Assembly (NCBI RefSeq): GCF_013359935.1
Contig: NZ_JABMCB010000202.1
Location: forward strand, 496,001-560,000
Reading direction: 5' to 3'
Source: Paenibacillus xylanilyticus
Lineage (GTDB): Bacteria; Bacillota; Bacilli; Paenibacillales; Paenibacillaceae
Length of the DNA stretch: 64,000 nucleotides
Shown here: piece by piece, positions 42,806 through 51,187 of the stretch
Layout of the letters: every line of letters begins with the position of its first letter
Position numbering within the stretch: position 1 is the stretch's first letter
Position numbers and translations under genes: made by a program
Notes under the pieces: model-generated
What the model was told of the DNA's origin: nothing
What the model saw: only the letters and a program-made list of their open reading frames with translations
The model's database searches: none

Positions 42806-43978
42806 TCAGCTAACTTGTTGATGTTTTTTTGAATTAAACATGTACTTTCTTAGCAATATAGATATCCAACTCAATAACAAGAATAAGATTCCTCCTACAA
42901 CTATGTATGGAGTACCCATCCCTGATATAAACAATCCTCCTACTGCTGTTCCTATCGTTATCCCAAAGTTACTACATGATAAAAATAAACCATTCGCAAA
43001 ATCAGGGGCTTCCGGAGCCGCAGAAGTAATCCAATATTGTGCCACATTATTTCCTATAGCAAAGAATAACCCCCAAAGCATAATTGTAATTAACATGAGA
43101 ACCGTTGATTTCCCTGTAAAGAACGATAATGCAAGTGAGATTCCCAATGCGATCGGAAAAAGTAATGCTGTCTTCATCGCATTTTTAGTAAGTAATCTTC
43201 CCCCAGCTAGATTTCCTACTAAGCTTGCTAAACCTAATAAGAATAACGCAAAAGTTAAAGTTGTACCTGTCAAATTCGTTACGGTTCCAAGGTATTCTGT
43301 ACTGAAACTGTTCACACTTGCAATAGCTGATCCGATAAATAAGACGGAGAGAATTGCCAACCAGATCATCGGTTTTTTTAACACGCTTATTTGAGATCCA
43401 TAAGACTGTCTTTCTTTAACAGGCATAGATGGCACAAATATAATAGTGGCTATAAATGCAATAGCATTAACAATAGCAAAGAAAAGCATGGCTTTTTCTA
43501 TGGATGTTCCACTCGCAATATAATTTGTAATGGGTACACCGAGTATCATACCTGCAGTTACTCCCAAAATCACTTTAGAAACAGCCTTTGGCGCATCTTC
43601 TTGTCTGACCGAACCAGCAGCAACCGTCAAAGCCATTGAACAATACACTGGGTGAAAAAAAGCTGGGATGATGCGGGCAATGAGCAAAATGGTAAAGTTG
43701 GCAGCAAAATAAGAGACAATATTACTTATAATGAAGATTCCAAGTACGAGCAGCATGACTACTTTACGATTAATTCCTGAAAATAATAGCGGCAAAATGG
43801 GACCTGATATTGCGACAGCAAGTGCAAAGAGACTGACAAGCAAACTTGCTCTGGATACACTGATATCAAATTGCTCAGCAACCGAAGGCAGGATCCCAAC
43901 GATGCCCATTTCCGTTGTTAGAATACCAAATACACCAATCATCAAGATATATATAAGCAAATTATTCCGTTGAATCAC
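42806..43978 (-). CDS. MFS efflux transporter (DHA1 family)
   Basis: 390-residue membrane protein with 12 predicted helices. The first half has the drug:H+ antiporter-1 motif region (FSGINRKVVMLLVLGIFI) and helix V (VILGVTAGMILGVPITNYI) resembling motif C of exporters, as in AraJ- or NepI-like proteins. It starts with GTG 43978, with AGGGGA about nine bases upstream. Divergent from a TetR regulator. Its leader carries a 7-codon ORF with a perfect ribosome binding site and an 19-nt palindrome. Substrate unknown; efflux of a small molecule or antibiotic is likely. Confidence 0.85.
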   Translation of the reverse strand: MIQRNNLLIYILMIGVFGILTTEMGIVGILPSVAEQFDISVSRASLLVSLFALAVAISGPILPLLFSGINRKVVMLLVLGIFIISNIVSYFAANFTILLIARIIPAFFHPVYCSMALTVAAGSVRQEDAPKAVSKVILGVTAGMILGVPITNYIASGTSIEKAMLFFAIVNAIAFIATIIFVPSMPVKERQSYGSQISVLKKPMIWLAILSVLFIGSAIASVNSFSTEYLGTVTNLTGTTLTFALFLLGLASLVGNLAGGRLLTKNAMKTALLFPIALGISLALSFFTGKSTVLMLITIMLWGLFFAIGNNVAQYWITSAAPEAPDFANGLFLSCSNFGITIGTAVGGLFISGMGTPYIVVGGILFLLLSWISILLRKYMFNSKKHQQVS

Positions 43979-44030
43979 AACATTTTATCCCCTAACTTTT
44001 TGTAATTAAAGATCTTCCTTTTTTTAAAGA

Positions 44031-44049
44031 GTTAAATATCATATTTAAC
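44031..44049. promoter_or_regulatory. Perfect 9+1+9 palindrome in the MFS leader
   Basis: GTTAAATAT C ATATTTAAC lies 52 nt before the MFS start, downstream of the leader ORF. It may be the TetR operator or an RNA hairpin. Confidence 0.55.
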
Positions 44050-44063
44050 ATTGCCACGCCATT

Positions 44064-44087
44064 TTACAAACAAATTACTTTTTCCAT
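44064..44087 (-). CDS. Leader peptide MEKVICL upstream of MFS gene
   Basis: ATG GAA AAA GTA ATT TGT TTG TAA with AGGAGG (44100-44095) spaced seven bases, a textbook start. The ORF ends 85 nt before the MFS start. Leader peptides of 7-20 codons control many antibiotic-resistance genes by ribosome stalling. Codon choice shows no run of identical residues. 44101-44334 holds no other gene. Confidence 0.45.
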   Translation of the reverse strand: MEKVICL

Positions 44088-44334
44088 TTTTTATCCTCCT
44101 AATCCTAGCCATGCTGTGGCTGCAACTTATGTGTTTTAAGAACTTGTCTCGTATTTCGTTAATTTAGCTTTGGACTGGGTTATCAAAAAACTCCACAACA
44201 ATGGATTATTCCCCACATGTGTATTATTCTATTTGTATGAACTTCCTGCAATGGCCAAATGGATCGCTTTTGCGGAATAAGTAACAGAAACAAATGAACT
44301 GTGGATTATTATATTGGAAGTTGGTGTCGTTCGA

Positions 44335-44880
44335 ATGCGTAAAGTGGATCGACGTATACTCAAAACTCAAGAAGCCATAAAAAAGGCTGTTATTGAATTG
44401 ATGATAGAAAAAAAGGATTTCGATCAAATAACGGTTCAGAATATCTCCGACAGAGCAAACGTTGATCGCAAAACAGTCTACCATCACTACAAAGATAAAT
44501 TTGACTTGTTGGATAAACTCATTGAAGAGCACATCAATGAACTAAGAGAGATTTGTGAATCTGAATCTTCTGCTTCAGAAGGCGATTATAGTTGGTTTGA
44601 ATACTTTGCTGAAAAATATTCATTCTTTTCGGTCATGCTGGCTAGTAAAGGAGCTCCATTCTTCCGTAGCCGATTCCTTGAGTTTGTTATCGAGGATATA
44701 CGCAATGGATGGGATATGAACGAAGGAAAAGAAAGTGGATTAAACGAGGATATCCTTGTGCAATTTTTTGCACCTGCATATGTAGGGCTTGTAGAATGGT
44801 GGTTTATGAATGGAATGCCCTACCCACCGCGTGTTATGGAAGAACAAGTAGGGATGATGTTAGAGAAAAACCTGTCATAG
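44335..44880 (+). CDS. TetR/AcrR-family regulator
   Basis: 181 residues: TetR helix-turn-helix near the N-terminus (VDRRILKTQEAIKKAVIELM, FDQITVQNISDRANVDRKTV, YHHYKDKFDLLDKL) and a C-terminal TetR_C-like domain ending VGLVEWWFMNGMPYPPRVM. ATG 44335 precedes the DNA-binding domain; its ribosome binding site is weak (TTGGTG). Divergent from the MFS gene, so it probably represses it and itself. A weak IR (44928-44946) follows. Confidence 0.87.
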   Translation: MRKVDRRILKTQEAIKKAVIELMIEKKDFDQITVQNISDRANVDRKTVYHHYKDKFDLLDKLIEEHINELREICESESSASEGDYSWFEYFAEKYSFFSVMLASKGAPFFRSRFLEFVIEDIRNGWDMNEGKESGLNEDILVQFFAPAYVGLVEWWFMNGMPYPPRVMEEQVGMMLEKNLS

Positions 44881-45075
44881 TGTGTTTAACTGCGCATTAT
44901 GAAAGTAAGTTCATCATTTTTGAAAGCTGAGATTGTATTGATCTCAACTCCTAGTTACACGATCTTGCCCTAAGCTAAATGAAGATTAGTATCGGTTTCA
45001 TTTATATGATTCGCTTCTGCTACCAGAAGTAGTATAGTTGGAGTTGTTGAGAATATATTCCAGGAGGCTAGAGCC

Positions 45076-45477
45076 ATGTCACAGGAAATCTGGATTAACC
45101 TGCCGGTCAAGGATGTTAAGAGGTCAACTGCCTTTTTCAATGAGATCGGATTCCATGCGGTGAGTGTTGGTAACGAGAGAGCCAAGCTTGCCATAGGCCA
45201 AACAACGATTCTGCTGTTCCCGGATGCCGCGTTTGAGAAATTTACAGGTTCAAAAACCGCAGATACTTCCCATAGCGCAGAAGTAATATTTTCTATTGGT
45301 GCTGAAAGCAGAGAAGAAGTAGATGCCTTTATTCAAAAAGTAGAGTTTGCCGGAGGAAGCATCTTTGGCAAGCCGAGTGAAATTGACGGCTGGATGTACG
45401 GCGCTGGATTTGCCGACCTGGACGGTCACCGCTGGAATCTGCTGTACATGGATGAGAGCCGAATGCCGCCAAGCTAA
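45076..45477 (+). CDS. VOC-family (glyoxalase/bleomycin-resistance-like) protein
   Basis: 133 residues in two beta-alpha-beta-beta-beta repeats: EIWINLPVKDVKRSTAFFNEIGF (1) and EEVDAFIQKVEFAGGSIFGK to FADLDGHRWNLLYMD (2). The fold binds a metal in glyoxalases and fosfomycin-resistance enzymes, or merely ligands in bleomycin-binding proteins. CCAGGAGGCTAGAGCC precedes the ATG. Monocistronic with its own terminator. No substrate can be named. Confidence 0.87.
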   Translation: MSQEIWINLPVKDVKRSTAFFNEIGFHAVSVGNERAKLAIGQTTILLFPDAAFEKFTGSKTADTSHSAEVIFSIGAESREEVDAFIQKVEFAGGSIFGKPSEIDGWMYGAGFADLDGHRWNLLYMDESRMPPS

Positions 45478-45483
45478 TATGAT

Positions 45484-45520
45484 AACGCCGCTCACCTGTT
45501 AAAGGTTACCGGCGTTTTTT
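45484..45520 (+). terminator. Terminator of the VOC gene
   Basis: AACGCCG and CGGCGTT arms with inner ACCT/AGGT pairing, followed by TTTT. Confidence 0.85.
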
Positions 45521-45863
45521 ACACCTCCATAAATAGCCACGCCTTTACTTTGGTCACGAATTGCAGCAGATGTATCCTCTTCCCCCTCCTTCCATTATTC
45601 ATCCGTATATTTCTCGAGTGTACTAATATTTTAGATTTTCCAAAAAGCTAACGTACTTATATTGGAATGAGTTGATCAGTCCTCATTTGCGATGTAAAAA
45701 AAAGATTTGTCAAAAGTCAAATAAGTGCACGATCCTCTCTTATCATCTCTCCTCATTGAAATCGAAAGTAAAAAAACTTGCTGCTTCTCGTCAATAACTT
45801 TTATATCACGTGTTCCTTTTCTCCTTTACAATATTTTCAAGCAAGTCATTAGTAACTATCGCG
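45521..45863. other. Intergenic region before the second sugar transporter
   Basis: AT-rich, no gene. A frame open from 45725 into the binding-protein gene has no ribosome binding site before 45881 and is not part of the protein. Candidate promoters are too degenerate to place. Confidence 0.5.
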
Positions 45864-45880
45864 AAAAAGGGGGAAGCACT

Positions 45881-47485
45881 ATGAAAAAGAAAACGAAAAA
45901 CTTAATGTTGTCTTTATGTATGTCGACCTTATTACTCGCAGCCTGTACGAACGGGAGCAGCACCGAGCAAAGTCCGACAAATACGGATTCGGACACCAAC
46001 GAGGGTGGAACAACAACCATTCACACGGTAACGTCAGAATACACTTCTGCAAAATATCCACAAGGAGACGATATCACAAACAATGTCTGGATTAAGCGAT
46101 ACAAAGAGAAGTTTAATATCGATGTCAAAACAGACTGGGTAAGCGATGAGTACGATACCAAATTAAATTTGGCTATAGCATCGAACGATCTTCCCGACGT
46201 GTTCAGGGTTAACCCCTCACAATTGAGGCAGTTGGTGGAAGCGGATATGGTGATGGACCTTACGGAAGTCTTTGAACAGCACGCTTCAGATCGACTCAAA
46301 GGTTACATGGAAGCAGATGCGGACAGTTACGAGTCTGGAAAGAAGGAAGGTAAGCTGTACGGGATACCTCAGATGCACTGGGGATTAATTGAACAACCAG
46401 ACTTCATCTGGATTCGGAACGATTGGAAAGAAGAACTAGGTCTCCAGGATCCGAAATCCGTGGAAGACATCAAGAACATCGCACTGAAATTCATGGAAAA
46501 ACACGGCGGTTACGGTATCGCGGTAGATCAAACGCTGGATTATCTGAACCTGCTCGCCATTGCATGGAATGCACATCCGGATATGTGGATCGAGGATAAC
46601 AGTGGAAAACTGGTTTACGGCTCAGTCCAGCCTGAGATGAAGAATGCGCTGGCTGAATGGTCGGAATGGTACAAGCGAGGCATCATTGATCCGGAATTTG
46701 CAATCAAAGATTTTAATGCAATGAACGCTGATATCGTAGCCGGCAAAGTGGGGATGCAGCCTTACTACCAGTGGTGGGGATATAATCCGGGTGTCGATAC
46801 GATAGCCAATCTGGGTAAGGACGCGATCTTTTATCCGTATATCATCCCTACCGTCGATGGAAAGGAAGCGAAACAATCCATTTTCTTCGCCAACAACAAT
46901 TATATTGTCATGAAAAAGGGATTCAAGAATCCTCAAGAAGTGATTAAAATTTTGAACGACTATGCTTATATCGTGGATGAAGGCAATGGCAAGGAATCCA
47001 AAGAAACGTTATCCGCCCTGCTGGACAACGATATTGCCCATGTTGTAGGAGCGTTCCGTGTACTTAATCCGAATTCCGACTACGAGCAGTTTGAGGCTGT
47101 ATCCGCAGCCCTTGAATCCAAGGATACCAGTGGACTCACAACTTCGGGAATGTGGCAGAAATATAACAACAGTGTTGAGTTTATGAAGAACGCAACACCG
47201 GGAGCAGTCGGTGATTATTTGCAACAAGGGGCACCAAAGAATGCTTACGGTCTTGCGAAGAAAGTGCTCGACAGCGGGAACTACACAAAGACGGCTCTAT
47301 GGGGAGTTTCACCTGAAGCATTGTCGAGCTACGGCACAACGCTGGATGATATCCTGACTGAGGGTTTCACCAAAATCATTATGGGTAGCGAAAGTATCGA
47401 TTATTTCGATGTTGTTGTCCAGAATTGGCGAGCAGCCGGAGGGGATGACGCGACCCAGGCAGTCAATGACGCATACGGAAAATAA
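45881..47485 (+). CDS. Lipoprotein sugar-binding protein, second LplA-type system
   Basis: 534 residues. Lipoprotein signal MKKKTKNLMLSLCMSTLLLA followed by AC, with Cys21 lipidated, then a Ser/Thr/Asp-rich spacer. The binding-protein body shows ASNDLPDVFRVNPSQLRQL, YGIPQMHWGLIEQPDF and the LplA-like C-terminus FTKIIMGSESIDYFDVVVQ. GGGGGAAG precedes the ATG at 45881. The two permeases follow. No glycosidase is adjacent, so the ligand is unknown beyond an oligosaccharide. Confidence 0.92.
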   Translation: MKKKTKNLMLSLCMSTLLLAACTNGSSTEQSPTNTDSDTNEGGTTTIHTVTSEYTSAKYPQGDDITNNVWIKRYKEKFNIDVKTDWVSDEYDTKLNLAIASNDLPDVFRVNPSQLRQLVEADMVMDLTEVFEQHASDRLKGYMEADADSYESGKKEGKLYGIPQMHWGLIEQPDFIWIRNDWKEELGLQDPKSVEDIKNIALKFMEKHGGYGIAVDQTLDYLNLLAIAWNAHPDMWIEDNSGKLVYGSVQPEMKNALAEWSEWYKRGIIDPEFAIKDFNAMNADIVAGKVGMQPYYQWWGYNPGVDTIANLGKDAIFYPYIIPTVDGKEAKQSIFFANNNYIVMKKGFKNPQEVIKILNDYAYIVDEGNGKESKETLSALLDNDIAHVVGAFRVLNPNSDYEQFEAVSAALESKDTSGLTTSGMWQKYNNSVEFMKNATPGAVGDYLQQGAPKNAYGLAKKVLDSGNYTKTALWGVSPEALSSYGTTLDDILTEGFTKIIMGSESIDYFDVVVQNWRAAGGDDATQAVNDAYGK

Positions 47486-47496
47486 TAAGACAATTG

Positions 47497-47531
47497 CCAA
47501 TAAGGGATGGGATGTTCTCATCTCTTGTTGG
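47497..47531 (+). repeat. Long hairpin between binding-protein and permease genes
   Basis: A 16-bp stem with three G-U pairs closes on TGT: CCAATAAGGGATGGGA with TCTCATCTCTTGTTGG. No T-run. Same position as the hairpin at 31151-31170 in the first transporter. Confidence 0.65.
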
Positions 47532-47573
47532 TAGCGGTTACAACTTGATCTCGTCAAGAACGGAGGAATATGA

Positions 47574-48464
47574 ATGCTGAGAAAATGGAAGCAGCAGAGT
47601 CCCTACCATCTCATGTTGATCCCAAGTCTAGTCCTGGTCTTCATCTTTAGTTACATCCCTTTCTACGGACTTATTATTGCGTTTCAGAAGTACAACCCGG
47701 GCCTTGGCTTCAACTCACCATGGGTAGGATGGGATAATTTTACGCATGTGTTTAATCAGCCGAACTTCGTAAGAACGATCTGGAATACACTGTACATGTC
47801 TGTCTTTAAAATTATCGGTGGTATTATCGTACCTGTTATTTTCGCATTACTGCTTAATGAAGTGCTGCACAGTGGAATCAAACGCACATTCCAAACTCTG
47901 GTATATATTCCGAACTTCCTCTCCTGGGTCATTATGGCCGGCATTATGCTGGATATCCTTAGCTCCGACGGCATTATCAACACATTTTTAGGCGTATTCG
48001 GGATTGCACCTATCTCCTTTCTTGGGACACCTTCCATTTTCCCATGGACGATGATCGTGAGTGACATCTGGAAAGGCTTCGGATTTGGCACGGTTGTTTA
48101 CCTGGCAGCCCTGACCAGCATCGATCCTGGACTTTACGAGGCCGCTGTGATCGACGGAGCCAAACGGTGGAAGCAGACCATCTACATTACTTTGCCCCTC
48201 CTTATGCCTACGATTGTTTTAATGACCGTATTGTCGCTTGGGAACGTACTTAATGCAGGCTTCGATCAAATTTATAACCTCTACTCCCCTGTTGTGTATC
48301 AGACCGGTGACATTATCGACACCTATGTATACCGTCTGGGTATTCAGCAGGCACAATATTCGATTGGTACTGCCGTCGGATTATTCAAATCCATCATTTC
48401 CAGTATTCTGGTTGCCGTATCGTACATCCTGGCCTACAGGGTAGCCGGCTATCGTATCTTCTAA
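47574..48464 (+). CDS. Carbohydrate ABC transporter permease, LplB type (second system)
   Basis: 296-residue permease with six predicted helices: LIPSLVLVFIFSYIPFYGL, FQKYNPGLGF, and EAA loop YEAAVIDGAKRWKQTIYITL (about 188-207). It closely resembles the LplB-type protein at 30212-31102 in order of motifs and the ending VAGYRIF versus FANYRIF, so the two systems are paralogous. GGAGGAATATGA precedes the ATG. Confidence 0.92.
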   Translation: MLRKWKQQSPYHLMLIPSLVLVFIFSYIPFYGLIIAFQKYNPGLGFNSPWVGWDNFTHVFNQPNFVRTIWNTLYMSVFKIIGGIIVPVIFALLLNEVLHSGIKRTFQTLVYIPNFLSWVIMAGIMLDILSSDGIINTFLGVFGIAPISFLGTPSIFPWTMIVSDIWKGFGFGTVVYLAALTSIDPGLYEAAVIDGAKRWKQTIYITLPLLMPTIVLMTVLSLGNVLNAGFDQIYNLYSPVVYQTGDIIDTYVYRLGIQQAQYSIGTAVGLFKSIISSILVAVSYILAYRVAGYRIF

Positions 48465-48479
48465 GGAGGAACTATCATT

Positions 48480-49370
48480 ATGATCCATGATAAAAGTATG
48501 GGCAGGCGTTTGTTTCATATCATGAATTACACGATATTGCTTCTTATCTCTCTTCTCTGTATCCTCCCGTTTATCAACCTGTTGGCGGTTTCGTTCAGCA
48601 GCAGCTCGGCAGTATCTGCGGGAAGTGTCACGTTCTGGCCCGTCGAATTCACGACGAAGGCCTATGAATTTGCATTAACTGGAGGGTCATTCTTTTCCTC
48701 GCTCTGGGTCGCCATCCAACGGACCGTTCTCGGAACGTTGGTCAATCTCGTTTTAATCGTGCTCACAGCTTATCCACTTTCCAAATCCAAACAAAAATTG
48801 ATGGGCCGTAATATCTATATGGGATTTTTCATCGTGACCATGTTATTTAGCGGAGGATTAATTCCAACCTACCTCGTGGTTGTCAAAATGGGACTAATTG
48901 ATTCGATTTGGTCCCTGATCCTGCCCGGAGCTCTACCGGTATTTAGCATGATTATTCTCATGAATTTCATTAGAGGGTTGCCAGAGGAAATTGAAGAATC
49001 AGCCATCATCGACGGTGCCGGGCCTGTACAGGTACTGCTTCGCATTCTGCTCCCTCTCCTCAAGCCAGCTCTCGCTACAGTCGGTTTGTTCAGTATTGTC
49101 GGCCATTGGAATTCATGGTTCGATGGCATTATTTATATGAACAATCCAGCCAATTATCCATTACAAAGCTATCTGCAGACCCTTCTGCAGAGCTTTGAGC
49201 AAATCATGCTGAAATCTGGATCCGATTATACCCAACTTCTATCCATGATGAATGCCAGAACCGGACGCGCCGCCCAAATGTTCCTGGGTGCCATTCCGAT
49301 TCTGCTCGTTTACCCGTTCTTACAGAAATATTTCACCAAGGGTCTGGTGCTAGGCAGCGTTAAAGGATAA
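48480..49370 (+). CDS. Carbohydrate ABC transporter permease, LplC/YtcP type (second system)
   Basis: 296-residue permease with six predicted helices, EAA loop EESAIIDGAGPVQVLLRILL (about 176-195) and ending FTKGLVLGSVKG, paralogous to 29305-30189. AAGGAGGAACTATC precedes the ATG, 15 nt after the previous stop. Needs a shared ATPase encoded elsewhere. A bidirectional terminator follows. Confidence 0.92.
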   Translation: MIHDKSMGRRLFHIMNYTILLLISLLCILPFINLLAVSFSSSSAVSAGSVTFWPVEFTTKAYEFALTGGSFFSSLWVAIQRTVLGTLVNLVLIVLTAYPLSKSKQKLMGRNIYMGFFIVTMLFSGGLIPTYLVVVKMGLIDSIWSLILPGALPVFSMIILMNFIRGLPEEIEESAIIDGAGPVQVLLRILLPLLKPALATVGLFSIVGHWNSWFDGIIYMNNPANYPLQSYLQTLLQSFEQIMLKSGSDYTQLLSMMNARTGRAAQMFLGAIPILLVYPFLQKYFTKGLVLGSVKG

Positions 49371-49375
49371 ATCAT

Positions 49376-49413
49376 AAAAGGGCTTGCAGTTCATACTGTA
49401 AGCCCTTTTGTTT
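49376..49413. terminator. Bidirectional terminator between transporter and kinase genes
   Basis: AAAAGGGCTTGCAG (49376-49389) and CTGTAAGCCCTTTT (49396-49409), 14 bp with one G-U or mismatch, ending TTTTGTTT. Confidence 0.85.
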
Positions 49414-49424
49414 ATATCTAAACT

Positions 49425-51164
49425 TCATTTTTGAATGGCAGGTAGCAGAATGGAGAAAATGGTACCTTCATCTATTTTACTCGCGACTTGTATTCCATAG
49501 GGTTTACCAAAATGAAGTTGAATCCTCCGCTGCACGTTATGCAATCCAATCCCATTCGTTCCTGTACTGGCACCGGACTTTTCTTCCATCAAGTTCTGCA
49601 TCGTAAGATGATCCATTCCGACGCCATTGTCGCATACTTCGATCACAACTTCATCCAGCTGTGATTGAATCCGAATGGTGATGATCCCATCTTCTTCGAG
49701 TTCGGCCAGACCATGAAAAATCGCGTTCTCCACAAGGGGCTGCAGGATCATTTTGGGCATACGATAATCCATCAGTCGCTCCTCAATCTCATATCTCATC
49801 TGAATACAATCATAGTACCTGACATTCTGGATCGTGACGTAATTCGTTATATTATCAATCTCCTCACGAATCGTTACGAGCATCCCATCTGATCTTGTCG
49901 CATACCGGAGCATCGAGATAAGTGCATCTGTCATGTCCACGATTTTGTCAGCCTGCTGCATGGACGCAATCCATTTTACCGACCCTAGTGTGTTATACAG
50001 GAAATGAGGCTTGATCTGGTCATGAAGGGCACGCATCTCAGCTTTGGCTTTCTCTATTTCCTCCTGCTGCATCCGCTCAACCAAGAGCTTCAATTCATGC
50101 GACATCTTGTTGAATCGAATCGATAAATGTCCAATCTCGTCCCGAGAGCGAATATGTTCGACTTGTTCAAACTGCCCCTTCTCGACCAGCGCAATATTAC
50201 GCAGGAGTTTCTTAATGGGGGTTGTAATGACATGAGATAGAAATATGGATATTACTGCAGCAAAAAGAAACATGACAATGGCCAATGTTATCAGATTACG
50301 GCCCAATATTTTGCCATCAGCAGTCAGCTCATCCAAGGGCATGTATAAGTAAGTTGTCCATTTTTGCTGACTAAGCGGACTGGTCACCACAACATTCAAT
50401 GATTCGGGTGGGCGAACGTTATCCCGGAAGAGTGTGCCGATCAATCGTTCGTCCACGTTATATACAATCTTGTCATTCTCATCTACGATCATGAACCTGG
50501 AACGCAGCCCTTCCTGCAGGTTACGATTAACAATCTCGATGAATTTGATATCAATGCTGACAACGATCACGCCAAGCAGTTTCCCGCTAGCCACATCATG
50601 AATTTTTCGAGCGTGCGAGACTGCCAAAATTTTATTCTTTAATTGCTCATCCATCCGGGTGGTCAGAGTGATGGTTCGATCCTTATCATGCATGAACTTT
50701 TTAAACCACAATTCATTAGCCACTTTGTAATTAGGGTCAATGGGTTGGTTAGGACTCACGAACAGATCTTGTCCCCCGTTTAAGTTATAGAGGTAAATGG
50801 AGAATACGCGATCCTTCATCATGATATAATTCATCAGAATATTGTATGCGGCAACCTCATGCTGCTGATCCCCATCTCTCAGGAAATCCTGGATCGGAAA
50901 GCTTCCTTCATGGGTCGCAGATAGATTATTGCTCAGTCCGTTGCTGGCCAGCAGCGTGATTTTCTCAATTTCTTTTAGAAACTCATCAATCCGAATATTC
51001 GTTTGCTTGGCCAGGTCGCTGAGCAGCTTCGTGTAATTCTGGGCCAATAACCGTTCAGAGGAGTAATACGAATTAATCGTCATCACAAATACCGGCAGGA
51101 TAATGACCGTTATACATATCACCATGATTTTATTTTGGATTCGAAAGAGTTGGGTACGCCTCAT
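49425..51164 (-). CDS. YesM-type sensor histidine kinase (second system)
   Basis: 579 residues: helix 1 (IMVICITVIILPVFVM), an extracellular dCache-like sensor (about 35-275, with VVSIDIKFIEIVN), helix 2 (ITLAIVMFLFAAVISIFL), HAMP, H387 in IKPHFLYNTLG, and ATPase motifs MILQPLVENAIFHGL, EVCDNGVGM and NGIGLHNVQRR. AGAGGTG precedes the ATG. It is downstream of the regulator gene by 23 nt, the reverse of the first system, where the kinase comes first. It faces the transporter convergently. Confidence 0.92.
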   Translation of the reverse strand: MRRTQLFRIQNKIMVICITVIILPVFVMTINSYYSSERLLAQNYTKLLSDLAKQTNIRIDEFLKEIEKITLLASNGLSNNLSATHEGSFPIQDFLRDGDQQHEVAAYNILMNYIMMKDRVFSIYLYNLNGGQDLFVSPNQPIDPNYKVANELWFKKFMHDKDRTITLTTRMDEQLKNKILAVSHARKIHDVASGKLLGVIVVSIDIKFIEIVNRNLQEGLRSRFMIVDENDKIVYNVDERLIGTLFRDNVRPPESLNVVVTSPLSQQKWTTYLYMPLDELTADGKILGRNLITLAIVMFLFAAVISIFLSHVITTPIKKLLRNIALVEKGQFEQVEHIRSRDEIGHLSIRFNKMSHELKLLVERMQQEEIEKAKAEMRALHDQIKPHFLYNTLGSVKWIASMQQADKIVDMTDALISMLRYATRSDGMLVTIREEIDNITNYVTIQNVRYYDCIQMRYEIEERLMDYRMPKMILQPLVENAIFHGLAELEEDGIITIRIQSQLDEVVIEVCDNGVGMDHLTMQNLMEEKSGASTGTNGIGLHNVQRRIQLHFGKPYGIQVASKIDEGTIFSILLPAIQK

Positions 51165-51187
51165 CTATTGCACCTCTTATTCACGGA

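Noticed and set aside
45725..45880. N-terminal extension of the second binding protein
   Set aside because: A lipoprotein signal peptide starts at 45881 behind a strong ribosome binding site.
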